Below, one piece after another: positions 46,030 through 54,489 of a stretch of DNA of 64,000 nucleotides. Under the pieces are notes generated by a model that saw nothing but the letters and a program-made list of their open reading frames with translations, made no database searches and was not told the origin of the DNA. The translations under genes were made by a program, and so were the position numbers. Source of the stretch: Lachnospiraceae bacterium (GTDB lineage Bacteria; Bacillota; Clostridia; Lachnospirales; Lachnospiraceae). The DNA is taken from the NCBI GenBank assembly GCA_017618195.1, contig JAFZUW010000067.1, positions 62,001-126,000 on the forward strand, written 5' to 3'. How positions within the stretch are numbered: the stretch's first letter is position 1; every line of letters starts with the position of its first letter.

Positions 46030-46064
46030 AAGAGGCCGTCGCTTGAAGCGATGGCCTCTTGTTA
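46030..46064. terminator. bidirectional terminator between leuS and luxS
   Basis: AAGAGGCCGTCGC (46030-46042), loop of 5, GCGATGGCCTCTT (46048-46060), 13 pairs with one GU, T-rich on both outer sides. Confidence 0.88.
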
Positions 46065-46100
46065 TTTGTGATGATTGCCTTTCGGCTCAATCCAATTTCC

Positions 46101-46580
46101 TTATGCAGGATAAGTGTAATGCTCCGGCGTGAAGTTATCTAATACCTCGCGGGTGAACTTCTCAGCGAAGTAACTTGCCATCGGCAGGTTGAAATCAAGA
46201 TAGTTTCCGCAGCAGTCCGGTGTAGCGCCCGGAATATCAGAGTCGTAATTGCGGATAAAAGTGAACATGTTTTTAATAAGATCATAAATATCCGTTGACT
46301 TCAGGTCGCCCGTCAGGATGAGATAGAAGCCGGTGCGGCATCCCATCGGTCCGAAATAGATGACTTTCGACTGCCATTCGGGGTCGTTACGAACGAACGT
46401 TGCGCCGAGATGCTCGATAGCGTGAACTTCGGCAGTGTTCATTGCGGGTTCGTAATTCGGACGGCATACACGGATGTCAAATGTGGTAACGACATTACCG
46501 TTTACATCGTCCTTTCTGGAAACGTAAATACCCGGCAGAAGGCGGGTGTGATCAACTTTAAAACTTTCTATGAGTTTCAT
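46101..46580 (-). CDS. luxS: S-ribosylhomocysteine lyase
   Basis: Cleaves S-ribosylhomocysteine to homocysteine and the autoinducer-2 precursor, part of the activated methyl cycle. 159 residues from the ATG at 46580 behind TAGGAGGTC; the frame runs longer but without a site. Metal motif HAIEHLGATF (His-x2-Glu-His, about 53-62) and the third ligand in TPDCCGNY; catalytic Cys in GPMGCRTGFY. No pfs (nucleosidase) gene is nearby. Confidence 0.95.
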   Translation of the reverse strand: MKLIESFKVDHTRLLPGIYVSRKDDVNGNVVTTFDIRVCRPNYEPAMNTAEVHAIEHLGATFVRNDPEWQSKVIYFGPMGCRTGFYLILTGDLKSTDIYDLIKNMFTFIRNYDSDIPGATPDCCGNYLDFNLPMASYFAEKFTREVLDNFTPEHYTYPA

Positions 46581-46616
46581 AGGAAGACCTCCTAAAATGA
46601 ATTCTTTAATATAACT

Positions 46617-46645
46617 ATTATAGTCCCGGGGATGGATTATTTCAA
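46617..46645 (-). promoter_or_regulatory. promoter of luxS
   Basis: Minus strand TTGAAA (46640-46645), 17 bp, perfect TATAAT (46617-46622). Confidence 0.82.
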
Positions 46646-46780
46646 ACAAAAACTTGTATTATCTCGGCATTTTCCGCCCATATTTCGTGGGAATGACAAA
46701 TAATACATCACGACGGTTTCCTTTTCCGCGGGAAGTGTTGTATAATATACGCGAACAAAGCGAAAAGAGAGGAATTCGCA

Positions 46781-47740
46781 ATGAAAATCGTTTTTTTGGA
46801 AGTCAATACGCTCGGCAAGGACGTGACGCTTGAGCGGTTTAAAGAGCTCGGCGATGTGGTCACTTATCCGCTTTCGGATCCTGCGGAAAATGCGAACCGC
46901 ATTAAGGATGCCGACATCGTTGTCGTGAACAAAATCCCGGTGAATGATTCGCTGCTTAAAGATGCACCCAATGTAAAGCTCGTGTGCCTTACCGCGACCG
47001 GCACGAACAATGTCGATTTCGATTATACGAATAGCAAAGGCATTGCGGTTGCGAACGTCAGGGGCTACTCGACGGAGAGCGTTGTACAGCATACGTTCGC
47101 GATGCTTTTCTACCTGTACGAGAAGCTTTCATATTACGACAATTTCGTCAAATCGGAAGAATACGTCCGTAACGATGTGTTCAGCCATTTTACGGTTCCT
47201 TTCCGCGAGCTTTGCGGGAAGACATGGGGCATTATCGGACTCGGAACGATCGGCATGCGTGTAGCGGAAACCGCGAAGGCATTCGGATGCAAGGTGATCT
47301 ATTACAGTACGAGCGGAAAGCACGACTGCGAAACATACGAAAGAAAGAGTCTTGAAGACCTTTTAAAGGAGTCGGATATCGTTTCAATCCACGCGCCGTT
47401 AAATGCGGACACATTTCAATTAATGAATAAAGAACGCTTTGCTTTAATGAAGAAGGAGGCAATCTTACTGAACCTCGGACGAGGACCGATCATCAAAGAG
47501 GACGATCTCGCGGAAGCTCTTCAAAGCGGTATGATCGCAGGAGCGGGACTTGACGTTTTGTGCGCGGAGCCGATGGCAAAGGACAATCCGCTTATTCCGA
47601 TCAAGGACTCAACGAAGCTTCTGATCACGCCGCATATCGCATGGGCAACCGTTGAAGCGAGACAGCGCTGCGCCGACGAAGTATATGAGAACATTAAGGC
47701 ATATTTCCGGGGAGAGAAGCGGAATATCGTGACCGCATAA
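46781..47740 (+). CDS. D-2-hydroxyacid dehydrogenase
   Basis: 319 residues, NAD-dependent, of the D-isomer-specific 2-hydroxyacid dehydrogenase family. Catalytic domain blocks LTATGTNNVDFD and NVRGYSTESVVQHTF (substrate Arg/Asn loop); Rossmann motif WGIIGLGTIGMRVAE (about 146-160); catalytic Arg in LLNLGRGPII, Glu in LDVLCAEPM and His in ITPHIAWAT. Closest in pattern to glycerate/hydroxypyruvate-type enzymes; the true substrate is not decidable. The position before the Rossmann Asp is YYSTSG, which may point to NADP. TATAAT at 46741-46746 marks its promoter; SD AGAGAGGA. Confidence 0.9.
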   Translation: MKIVFLEVNTLGKDVTLERFKELGDVVTYPLSDPAENANRIKDADIVVVNKIPVNDSLLKDAPNVKLVCLTATGTNNVDFDYTNSKGIAVANVRGYSTESVVQHTFAMLFYLYEKLSYYDNFVKSEEYVRNDVFSHFTVPFRELCGKTWGIIGLGTIGMRVAETAKAFGCKVIYYSTSGKHDCETYERKSLEDLLKESDIVSIHAPLNADTFQLMNKERFALMKKEAILLNLGRGPIIKEDDLAEALQSGMIAGAGLDVLCAEPMAKDNPLIPIKDSTKLLITPHIAWATVEARQRCADEVYENIKAYFRGEKRNIVTA

Positions 47741-47841
47741 ACACTTTGCGGGAGCGGAAATACATGGCTGCGGAATGATCCGGTCCCGGAGCTATCCCTT
47801 ATAGACGAACTGCCTTGAAAAAATACGGCAATTTCACCAAA

Positions 47842-47867
47842 AAGCACCCCTTTTTCGGGGTGTTTTC
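47842..47867 (+). terminator. terminator after the hydroxyacid dehydrogenase gene
   Basis: CACCCC (47845-47850) and GGGGTG (47857-47862) with a 6-base T-rich loop, then TTTT. Confidence 0.75.
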
Positions 47868-47870
47868 TAT

Positions 47871-47977
47871 TACTAAACAAAAAGTTTTATAAAATGGTAT
47901 TTTCCTATTGCTTTTCAAAACCGTACGTGTATAATAATAGTCGTTTGGTTTACTATTTGCACATTTTTTGTTTAGTA
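47871..47977. promoter_or_regulatory. regulator/pot operon promoter flanked by a 13-bp inverted repeat
   Basis: TACTAAACAAAAA (47871-47883) and its exact complement TTTTTGTTTAGTA (47965-47977) flank a promoter, TTGCTT (47908-47913), 16 bp, TATAAT (47930-47935). Two distant operator copies around a promoter suggest looping or double-site control by the XRE-cupin protein encoded just after; a partial TTTACTATTT lies beside the second copy. Confidence 0.55.
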
Positions 47978-47999
47978 TTCATAAACGGGAGGAGCCGTA

Positions 48000-48533
48000 A
48001 TGGAAATCGGACATAAACTGAAGCAGATGCGTGTCCGCCAGAACTTAACGCTGGAGGAACTGGCGAGCCGGTGCGAACTGACGAAAGGCTTTCTTTCCCA
48101 GGTAGAGAGAAACCTGACATCACCGTCCATCGTAACGCTGAGCGATATTCTGGAGGCGCTCGGAAGCTCTCTCGGAGAGTTTTTCGGCGAAGAAAAGCAG
48201 GAGAGGATCGTATTCCATAAGAACGACTTCTTCGTGGACGAAAAGGAAGACTACATCGTCAACTGGATCGTTCCGAATTCCCAGAAGAACGAAATGGAGC
48301 CGATTTTGATCGAGATTCCCCCGAAGAGCAGTTCATTTGTCGTAAACCCGCATAACGGCGAGGAGTTCGGCTATGTGCTCGACGGAATGATCACACTCGA
48401 CATCGGAGGCAAGGCAAGCGCGGTCCGAAAGGGCGAGACCTTCTACTTAAAAGGCAGGGAAGACCATTCCATTTCCAATAAGGCAACCAAGACGGCTAAG
48501 GTTTTGTGGATCTCCACACCGCCTATTTTCTGA
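48000..48533 (+). CDS. XRE-cupin regulator (PuuR-like) of the polyamine operon
   Basis: 177 residues. N-terminal helix-turn-helix (about 6-60): [46 protein letters not shown]-terminal cupin barrel (about 100-175) with [19 protein letters not shown] and [13 protein letters not shown], the usual small-ligand pocket. XRE-cupin proteins such as PuuR sense polyamines or other small molecules. The gene opens a cluster with potABCD (17 bases before potA), so it most likely controls uptake of spermidine/putrescine. GGGAGGAG precedes the ATG. Confidence 0.88.
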   Translation: MEIGHKLKQMRVRQNLTLEELASRCELTKGFLSQVERNLTSPSIVTLSDILEALGSSLGEFFGEEKQERIVFHKNDFFVDEKEDYIVNWIVPNSQKNEMEPILIEIPPKSSSFVVNPHNGEEFGYVLDGMITLDIGGKASAVRKGETFYLKGREDHSISNKATKTAKVLWISTPPIF

Positions 48534-48550
48534 TATACGGAGGAACGGAT

Positions 48551-50197
48551 ATGAGTGATAATGTAACGAAAACGAACGAAGTTCAAAAGACGGCGGGCAT
48601 TATGCCCAAGAAACTGATCCAGTTCAAGAACATCGTCAAGAAATTTGACGGTCAGCTTGTTCTGAAGGGCATCAACCTGGATATTTACGAAAATGAATTC
48701 GTTACCCTTCTCGGTCCTTCCGGCTGCGGTAAGACGACGCTTCTTCGTATCCTCGGCGGATTTTTGGAGCCCGACGAAGGCGAAGTAATCTTCGACGGAG
48801 AGAATATCGCAAATCTGCCTCCTTATAAGAGAGACCTTAATACGGTATTCCAGAAGTATGCGCTGTTCCCGCACATGAACGTTTTCGACAACGTCGCGTT
48901 CGGCCTTAAGATCAAGAAAGAGCCGAAGGACATTATTTACCAGAAGGTTACCCGTATGCTGAAGCTTGTCGGTCTCGAGGATTTCGGTAAGCGCGGAGTT
49001 CATGAGATGTCCGGCGGACAGCAGCAGCGTGTTGCCATTGCGCGTGCGCTTGTAAACGAGCCGAAGGTACTGCTCCTTGACGAGCCTCTCGGAGCTTTGG
49101 ATGCCAAGCTTCGTAAAGGCATGCAGCGCGAATTGAAGAAGATTCAGAAGGAAGTCGGAATCACCTTCATCTTCGTAACGCATGACCAGGAAGAAGCGCT
49201 TACGATGTCCGATAAGATCGTTATCATGAAGGACGGCAACATCCAGCAGATCGGTTCCCCGACCGATATTTACAACGAGCCCGTAAACCGCTACGTTGCA
49301 AACTTCATCGGCGAGAGCAATATCGTTGACGGCATCATGATCAAAGACCACAAGGTTATGTTTGAGGATCGTCAGTTTGACTGCGTGGATGCCGGTTTCG
49401 GGACAAATGAGAAGGTTGACGTAGTAATCCGTCCCGAGGACCTGGACATTGTTCCGGTGAAGGAAGGCAAGCTTCGCGGAATCGTACGTTCCACGCTCTT
49501 TAAGGGCGTACATTACGAGACCGTCGTTGAGACGAAGGCCGGTACGAGCATCACCGTAGAAATGGTCGTATCCGAGGACAAGCCTGTTGTCAATGAGGCT
49601 GCCGGGGAGATGATGAGTGCCAACGATTTCTATGTTGACGCCGATGATGTTTCCGAGATGATCGAACATCCGGAAAATGCGGACGCCTTCATTATTGACC
49701 GTGCGGACGCCCAGGCATGGGATCCGACGAGCGACGAACGTATTTCCATTACGAAGCTTGATTACGAGCTGAGCTTGAAGAACGGCCGCTATCCGGTTAC
49801 GTTCCATACCGCAGCCGGAACAACCGTTACCGCAGACATGATCGTTCAGGAAGCAAACCGCTTCGTTGCGGAAGAGCACGGAGAGGAGATTTACGCCGTT
49901 AACTTCTTTAAGAAGGCCGATGAGATCGCAGAGAGTATCGCTCTTGAGACCGACCTTAAGATCTGGGCTAATGCGCAGGCATATGACCTGGAAGACGGCA
50001 ACCCGGTTGAGATCGTTTCCGTTGAATACGATTTCGATCCTGCCAACGTAGCTCCGGGAAGCTATCCCGTAACCTTTAAGACCCGCGGTTATGAGTACCG
50101 TGTGGACACGACCAAGGAGACCGAGGTCGGAGCGGTAGTCGGTCTTACATTCGATCCGGAAGATCTCCACATCATGGAAAAGTCGCAGATCGGCTGA
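48551..50197 (+). CDS. potA: spermidine/putrescine ABC transporter ATPase with two inserted modules
   Basis: Energises polyamine uptake with PotB, PotC and PotD. 548 residues against about 350-370 normally. ATG at 48551 after GGAGGAAC. ATPase: Walker A GPSGCGKT (55-62), signature MSGGQQQR (153-160), Walker [12 protein letters not shown]. The TOBE domain begins normally ([20 protein letters not shown]) and ends normally ([12 protein letters not shown], 531-542). Between about 339 and 523 it is interrupted by two tandem modules of about 92 residues that align with each other (shared: [40 protein letters not shown] ends). They resemble bacterial Ig-like strands. Role of the insert is unknown; the rest should work. 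Confidence 0.92.
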   Translation: MSDNVTKTNEVQKTAGIMPKKLIQFKNIVKKFDGQLVLKGINLDIYENEFVTLLGPSGCGKTTLLRILGGFLEPDEGEVIFDGENIANLPPYKRDLNTVFQKYALFPHMNVFDNVAFGLKIKKEPKDIIYQKVTRMLKLVGLEDFGKRGVHEMSGGQQQRVAIARALVNEPKVLLLDEPLGALDAKLRKGMQRELKKIQKEVGITFIFVTHDQEEALTMSDKIVIMKDGNIQQIGSPTDIYNEPVNRYVANFIGESNIVDGIMIKDHKVMFEDRQFDCVDAGFGTNEKVDVVIRPEDLDIVPVKEGKLRGIVRSTLFKGVHYETVVETKAGTSITVEMVVSEDKPVVNEAAGEMMSANDFYVDADDVSEMIEHPENADAFIIDRADAQAWDPTSDERISITKLDYELSLKNGRYPVTFHTAAGTTVTADMIVQEANRFVAEEHGEEIYAVNFFKKADEIAESIALETDLKIWANAQAYDLEDGNPVEIVSVEYDFDPANVAPGSYPVTFKTRGYEYRVDTTKETEVGAVVGLTFDPEDLHIMEKSQIG

Positions 50198-50213
50198 GGC
50201 AGAAAGGGATACT

Positions 50214-51044
50214 ATGAAACAGTTTCGAAGAATGACATATCCCTACATCGTATGGGCACTGATTCTGATCGTGGCTCCGATGCTGCTGATTGTTCTGTAC
50301 GCTTTTACGACCAAGGGAAATGATGTCGTTACAACAAGATTTACGCTGCATAACTTTGCGCGGTTCTTCAGCGACAGTCTGTTTCTGAAGGTGCTGCTCC
50401 GGTCCCTGAAGGTAGCGGCGATCACGACGATTGCCTGCCTGCTGCTCGGGTATTATCCGGCCTATTATATCGCCAAATGCAGTGAGACCTTTAAAATGCG
50501 CTGGGTTCTGATCATCACGTTCCCGACCTGGATCAACATGCTTGTGCGTACCTACGCATGGATCGGCATCCTCCAGGACGACGGAATCATCAACACGGTG
50601 CTTGGCTGGATCGGCATCGGTCCGATTCAGATGATGTATACAGAATTTGCCGTAATCGTCGGCATGGTTTATAACTTTATTCCGTTCATGATCCTGCAGA
50701 TTTATACGTCCTTAACGAAAATGGACGGAAGTCTTTTGGAGGCTGCCAATGATCTCGGAGCAAATAAGTTCCAGAGCTTCCTTCGGGTAACGCTTCCGTT
50801 GTCGCTTCCGGGAATCATCAGCGGCATCACGCTTGTATTCCTGCCTGCGGTATCCAGTTTCTGTATTCCGAGCATGCTCGGAGGCGGACAGTACATGCTC
50901 GTCGGTAACGTTATCGAGAACTACTTTCTGCATTCCGGTGACTGGAACTTCGGAAGTGCGATTTCGATGATCATGGCAATCATTATCATTGTCTCGATGT
51001 ACATCACCAAGAAGGTGGATGTAACCGAGAAGAAGGAGGCGTAA
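50214..51044 (+). CDS. potB: spermidine/putrescine ABC transporter permease B
   Basis: 276 residues with six predicted helices: about 13-33, 65-85, 100-120, 140-165, 200-222 and 245-265. The EAA loop that docks the ATPase is EAANDLGANKFQSFLRVTLP. N-terminal part TYPYIVWALILIVAPMLLIV matches PotB/PotH permeases. 16 bases after potA, one base before potC. Confidence 0.94.
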   Translation: MKQFRRMTYPYIVWALILIVAPMLLIVLYAFTTKGNDVVTTRFTLHNFARFFSDSLFLKVLLRSLKVAAITTIACLLLGYYPAYYIAKCSETFKMRWVLIITFPTWINMLVRTYAWIGILQDDGIINTVLGWIGIGPIQMMYTEFAVIVGMVYNFIPFMILQIYTSLTKMDGSLLEAANDLGANKFQSFLRVTLPLSLPGIISGITLVFLPAVSSFCIPSMLGGGQYMLVGNVIENYFLHSGDWNFGSAISMIMAIIIIVSMYITKKVDVTEKKEA

Positions 51045-51045
51045 G

Positions 51046-51867
51046 ATGAAACCGAAGAAACGCATATTCGGCGGCATCCTTATGATCCTTCTTGTGATCT
51101 TTTTGTATGCGCCGATTGTTTACACAATCGTATTTTCCTTTAATTCCAGTAAGTCGCTGACAAAGTTTGCAGGCTTCTCGACCCGCTGGTTTGAGAAGAT
51201 GTTAAATGACCGGACCATGATCGACGGTATCAAATATACCATTTTGATCGCCGTGATCGCCACGATCGTTTCCACGATCATCGGAACGCTTACCGCAATC
51301 GGCCTTTCCAAGTCCCATCGTATTCTTAAGAGCTGCGTGGAGCAGGTGAACCAGCTGCCGATGATGAACCCCGATATCGTTACGGCAATCGGCCTGTTGA
51401 TGTTCTTCAGCGCGCTCCATATCAATAAGGGATTTATGACGCTTCTGATCGCACATATTATGTTCTGTATCCCGTATGTGATCTTAAGCATTATGCCGAA
51501 GCTTCGCTCCCTTGACCCGAACCTTGCGGAAGCCGCCATGGACCTCGGTGCAACACCGATGCGCACGCTTGTTTCGGTTATTATTCCGCAGATCATGCCG
51601 GGTATCATTTCCGGCGCCCTGATTGCGTTTACAATGTCATTCGATGACTTTGTAATATCGTACTTCGCGACCGGCAACGGCGTGAACAACATTTCCATCG
51701 TCGTTTACACGATGCGAAAGAGAACCAATCCTTCCATCAATGCGCTTTCCACGGTTGTTATCGTGCTGATCACGCTCGGCCTGATCATCTACAATGTGAT
51801 CTCGGCCATAAACGCAAAGCGCCGCGAACGCGAAGAAGCGCGCCTTAGGGCGGAGATGACGGATTGA
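51046..51867 (+). CDS. potC: spermidine/putrescine ABC transporter permease C
   Basis: 273 residues, six helices; the first is FGGILMILLVIFLYAPIVYT. EAA loop EAAMDLGATPMRTLVSVIIP. The C-terminal tail is charged (AKRREREEARLRAEM) and cytoplasmic. GAAGGAGG lies in the end of potB, and the ATG is one base past the potB stop, so translation is coupled. Forms the channel with PotB. Confidence 0.94.
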   Translation: MKPKKRIFGGILMILLVIFLYAPIVYTIVFSFNSSKSLTKFAGFSTRWFEKMLNDRTMIDGIKYTILIAVIATIVSTIIGTLTAIGLSKSHRILKSCVEQVNQLPMMNPDIVTAIGLLMFFSALHINKGFMTLLIAHIMFCIPYVILSIMPKLRSLDPNLAEAAMDLGATPMRTLVSVIIPQIMPGIISGALIAFTMSFDDFVISYFATGNGVNNISIVVYTMRKRTNPSINALSTVVIVLITLGLIIYNVISAINAKRREREEARLRAEMTD

Positions 51868-51945
51868 TTAAAAAGGCAATTTCATATGCCGCTCACACTG
51901 TCAGAACCGGGCAAGACCCTGTTCCAAATATTCGGAGGTATAAGA

Positions 51946-52995
51946 ATGAAGAAAGCTATTGTAATGGTTTCCCTTGTCGTGATTGCCATGCTTGCAATGA
52001 CCGGCTGCGGAAAGAAGAAAGAAAAACTGAAGTTGTTCCTTCCCGGCGAGTATCTCGGGGAAAATGTTATCGCTGACTTTGAAAAAGAGTATAACTGTCA
52101 GGTTATCATTGAGAACTTTGACTCCAACGAGTCTATGTACACCAAGCTTCAGGCCGGAGACAAATACGATGTATTGATCCCGTCCGATTACACGATTGAG
52201 CGCCTTTTGAAGGAAAATTATCTTCAGAAGCTCGATAAGGATGCAATCACGAACATGGGCAATCTTGCCGATCAGGTGAAGAACCTTTCCTTTGACCCTG
52301 ACAATGATTATTCCATTCCTTATTTCTGGGGCACCGTAGGTATCATCTACAACAAGAAGAACGTGCCTTTGTCCGACCTTGAGGCTGAGGGCTTCGCAAT
52401 CTTTAAGAATCCGAAGTACAAGGACCGCGTTTATATGTATGATTCCGCACGTGACGGCTTCATGATCGCTTTAAAGACGCTTGGCTATTCCTGCAACACC
52501 GAGGATGACGCAGAGATCGAAGAGGCATACAACTGGCTGATCGAGATGAACAAGACGACGAAGCCTGTATATGTTACCGACGAAGTTATCGACAACATGA
52601 AGGCTGAGCGTATGGATCTCGCAATCGTTTATTCCGGAGACGCCGTTGATATCATCAGCGAGAACCCGAACATGGGTTACTATACGCCTGCTTGCGGCAC
52701 CAATGTGTGGTATGATTCCATGGTTATTCCGAAGAATGCCGAGAATCCGGAACTTGCCAACAAGTTTATCAACTTCATGCTGAACTATGACCAGTGCATG
52801 GACGGAACCGAGACCGTAGGATATACCTCTCCGAACAAGGACGTCCTTGCAAAGGTAACCGCTGCCGATGGTGAATATGCGGACAACGAGGCTTATCTGC
52901 CACGTACTTATGAGAAGGATGAGATTTTCCACGACAATGAGAACCTGAGAAAGAAGCTCGGCGAGCTTTGGATCAAGGTTGTTGCAACGAACTAG
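51946..52995 (+). CDS. potD: spermidine/putrescine-binding lipoprotein
   Basis: Captures polyamine outside the cell for PotBC. 349 residues from the ATG at 51946 (TTCGGAGGTATAAG upstream). Signal peptide with lipobox AMTGC, Cys at residue 20-21, then KKKEK. The extracellular solute-binding fold shows LPGEYLGENVIADFEKEYNC-type start (in two parts), LIPSDYTIERL, PYFWGTVGIIYNKK and the ligand-site DLAIVYSGDA, AGTNVWYDSMVIPKNA-like blocks. These match PotD/PotF rather than other binding proteins. End of the pot operon. Confidence 0.94.
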   Translation: MKKAIVMVSLVVIAMLAMTGCGKKKEKLKLFLPGEYLGENVIADFEKEYNCQVIIENFDSNESMYTKLQAGDKYDVLIPSDYTIERLLKENYLQKLDKDAITNMGNLADQVKNLSFDPDNDYSIPYFWGTVGIIYNKKNVPLSDLEAEGFAIFKNPKYKDRVYMYDSARDGFMIALKTLGYSCNTEDDAEIEEAYNWLIEMNKTTKPVYVTDEVIDNMKAERMDLAIVYSGDAVDIISENPNMGYYTPACGTNVWYDSMVIPKNAENPELANKFINFMLNYDQCMDGTETVGYTSPNKDVLAKVTAADGEYADNEAYLPRTYEKDEIFHDNENLRKKLGELWIKVVATN

Positions 52996-53025
52996 TCCGG
53001 TTAATTGATAACGCTTTATGAAAAG

Positions 53026-53062
53026 GAATCCTTTGTGCGGCTGCATGAAGGATTCTTTTTTT
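53026..53062 (+). terminator. terminator of the pot operon
   Basis: GAATCCTT (53026-53033) and AAGGATTC (53048-53055), then a run of seven T. Confidence 0.88.
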
Positions 53063-53231
53063 GTGCACGAATCGGAACATGTATCATTTCCCCAGGGCGG
53101 AAAAGGAAAGGTTTTATGCACTGTTTTTACTCACAGCGGTTGCATTTGGCTCTTTTTGGATGTATGATTAGAGTATTAAAGTTTTTTGCACATGAGTATA
53201 GTAATCAGTAATTCGGAACGGATGGTGGAGC

Positions 53232-53666
53232 ATGAAGAACAAGGATTCTCTCAATACCCAGATGATGAATGAGAAACTGAAAGGGGATACTTTTCCGCAG
53301 GAATGGGAAGAATTCCTGGACGACGACATCCGTTCTTTTTTTGATGAGCTTCTGTACGAGACCGGACAGAAGAAGAGCGAGATTATTCAAAAAGCCAATA
53401 TCGCCCGTACCTACGGCTACCAGCTTATGGAAGGACGCCGCAAGGGAAAGCGCGACTATTATATCCTGATCGCGATCGCAATGGGGCTTGATTTAAAAAC
53501 TACACAGCGCATGCTCGCGGTCACGCAGTGCGGCGGACTCCATTCCCTGATCAAACGGGACGCCGCGATCATATTTGCCATCAATCATCAATACGACATT
53601 CAGAAGACGTATGAGTTCATGAGCGCGCTCGAACTTGAGCCGCTCGATGACGGTTCCGAACTGTAA
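53232..53666 (+). CDS. XRE-like helix-turn-helix protein heading the kinase/glycosyltransferase cluster
   Basis: 144 residues. I see one HTH-like domain at about 40-90: DDIRSFFDELLYETGQKKSEIIQKANI (in parts), then TYGYQLMEGRRKGKRDYYILIAIAMGLDLKTTQRML, which has the helix spacing of XRE domains. The N-terminal 35 residues are polar. The C-terminal 45 contain IKRDAAIIFAINHQYDIQKTYEFM with no known motif. It is the first gene after the pot terminator and points into the cluster, with a 137-base gap to the next gene that holds a palindrome. A role as its regulator is inference. Confidence 0.7.
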   Translation: MKNKDSLNTQMMNEKLKGDTFPQEWEEFLDDDIRSFFDELLYETGQKKSEIIQKANIARTYGYQLMEGRRKGKRDYYILIAIAMGLDLKTTQRMLAVTQCGGLHSLIKRDAAIIFAINHQYDIQKTYEFMSALELEPLDDGSEL

Positions 53667-53690
53667 TTCCCGATTTTTGAAAAATTTTAC

Positions 53691-53704
53691 ATTTGTATGC
53701 AAAT
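53691..53704. promoter_or_regulatory. candidate operator ATTTGTATGCAAAT
   Basis: A 14-bp palindrome (arms ATTTG / CAAAT, inner TG/CA) in the gap between the XRE-like gene and the two-TM gene. Its first 11 bases recur at 60930-60940, at the other end of the kinase genes. TATAAA at 53733-53738 may be the -10 of the downstream transcript. Confidence 0.4.
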
Positions 53705-53803
53705 AGCAAACCGATGCCGAAAGTTCTCATGGTATAAACATGTCAGAATCCGTTACGGATGACTGTTAAGAAACAGCAAATCAAACATCAGGAGGGTTAA
53801 GAA

Positions 53804-54460
53804 ATGTCAATGAACAACGAAGGTTATACGGTTAATGAAATGAATGCAGGTACCGCGGATGCGTATTACGCGCCGGCAAAGGTTAAGGCGAACGGAACCT
53901 ATATGGTTGTCCCGAAACAGGGATACGGTTCAGACGTGTTCGGCGTTCTGATCAGCGTTGGTCTGATCTTCGGAGGCTTAAGCGGACAGTTTGTTCTGCG
54001 CGGAACGCAGAGCAGCTCGGCGCTTGTTGTTGCCGGATTTATCTTTCTGGTTATCGATATCATCGGAATCATTATGAAATCCAAAAAGCGCTCGGAGTTC
54101 AATGCCCGTATTTCGAAGATGCACCGCGAAGAAGACGAGGTGCTCAGAAACTCCAGACAGCTTGAAAACGAGATCCCTGTTAAGGTCGCTTATGACAAGA
54201 GCCAGTCGATCCTGCTCTTTAATCCCGCGGTTAACGGCGTATCGTTAAAGAAGAACGTCAAAGGATACGTTTACGAGGGAACGCTCAACCGTCAGAGAAA
54301 CATCCTGAATTTCGAAGCGCTTGACCTGACCGTCGTATTTGACGTTAAGGATGCAAATGAGATCGTATTTACGCTTGTGAATGATAAAAGAGATTACAGC
54401 GTTGTGCTTCCGTCCAATGCGGAACTGGTTGCAACAGGCGTGAACGTAAGAGAATTCTGA
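53804..54460 (+). CDS. two-TM membrane protein of unknown function
   Basis: 218 residues. After a polar N-terminus (about 1-40, with YTVNEMNAGTADAYY) come two hydrophobic helices, about 46-64 (FGVLISVGLIFGGLSG) and 72-90 (LVVAGFIFLVIDIIGIIM), then a basic KSKKR, so both ends are cytoplasmic. Residues 95-218 form a soluble domain rich in beta strands (IPVKVAYDKSQSILLFNP; GYVYEGTLNRQRNILNF; VVFDVKDANEIVFTLV). I do not recognise it. SD AGGAGGG. It is followed after 29 bases by the lipoprotein gene and belongs to the same transcript by position. Confidence 0.72.
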   Translation: MSMNNEGYTVNEMNAGTADAYYAPAKVKANGTYMVVPKQGYGSDVFGVLISVGLIFGGLSGQFVLRGTQSSSALVVAGFIFLVIDIIGIIMKSKKRSEFNARISKMHREEDEVLRNSRQLENEIPVKVAYDKSQSILLFNPAVNGVSLKKNVKGYVYEGTLNRQRNILNFEALDLTVVFDVKDANEIVFTLVNDKRDYSVVLPSNAELVATGVNVREF

Positions 54461-54489
54461 TCGAATACTTATAGAAAGTTGGTTATCGT

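Noticed and set aside
43820..46090. 756-residue open frame on the minus strand across leuS
   Set aside because: It is antisense to a certain gene in a register that avoids stops because of leuS codon use; no domain, no proper ribosome site.
48443..50170. 575-residue minus-strand frame across potA
   Set aside because: Antisense shadow. The plus strand has all ABC ATPase motifs.
53005..53211. 68-residue frame after potD
   Set aside because: It runs through the pot terminator and has no ribosome site.
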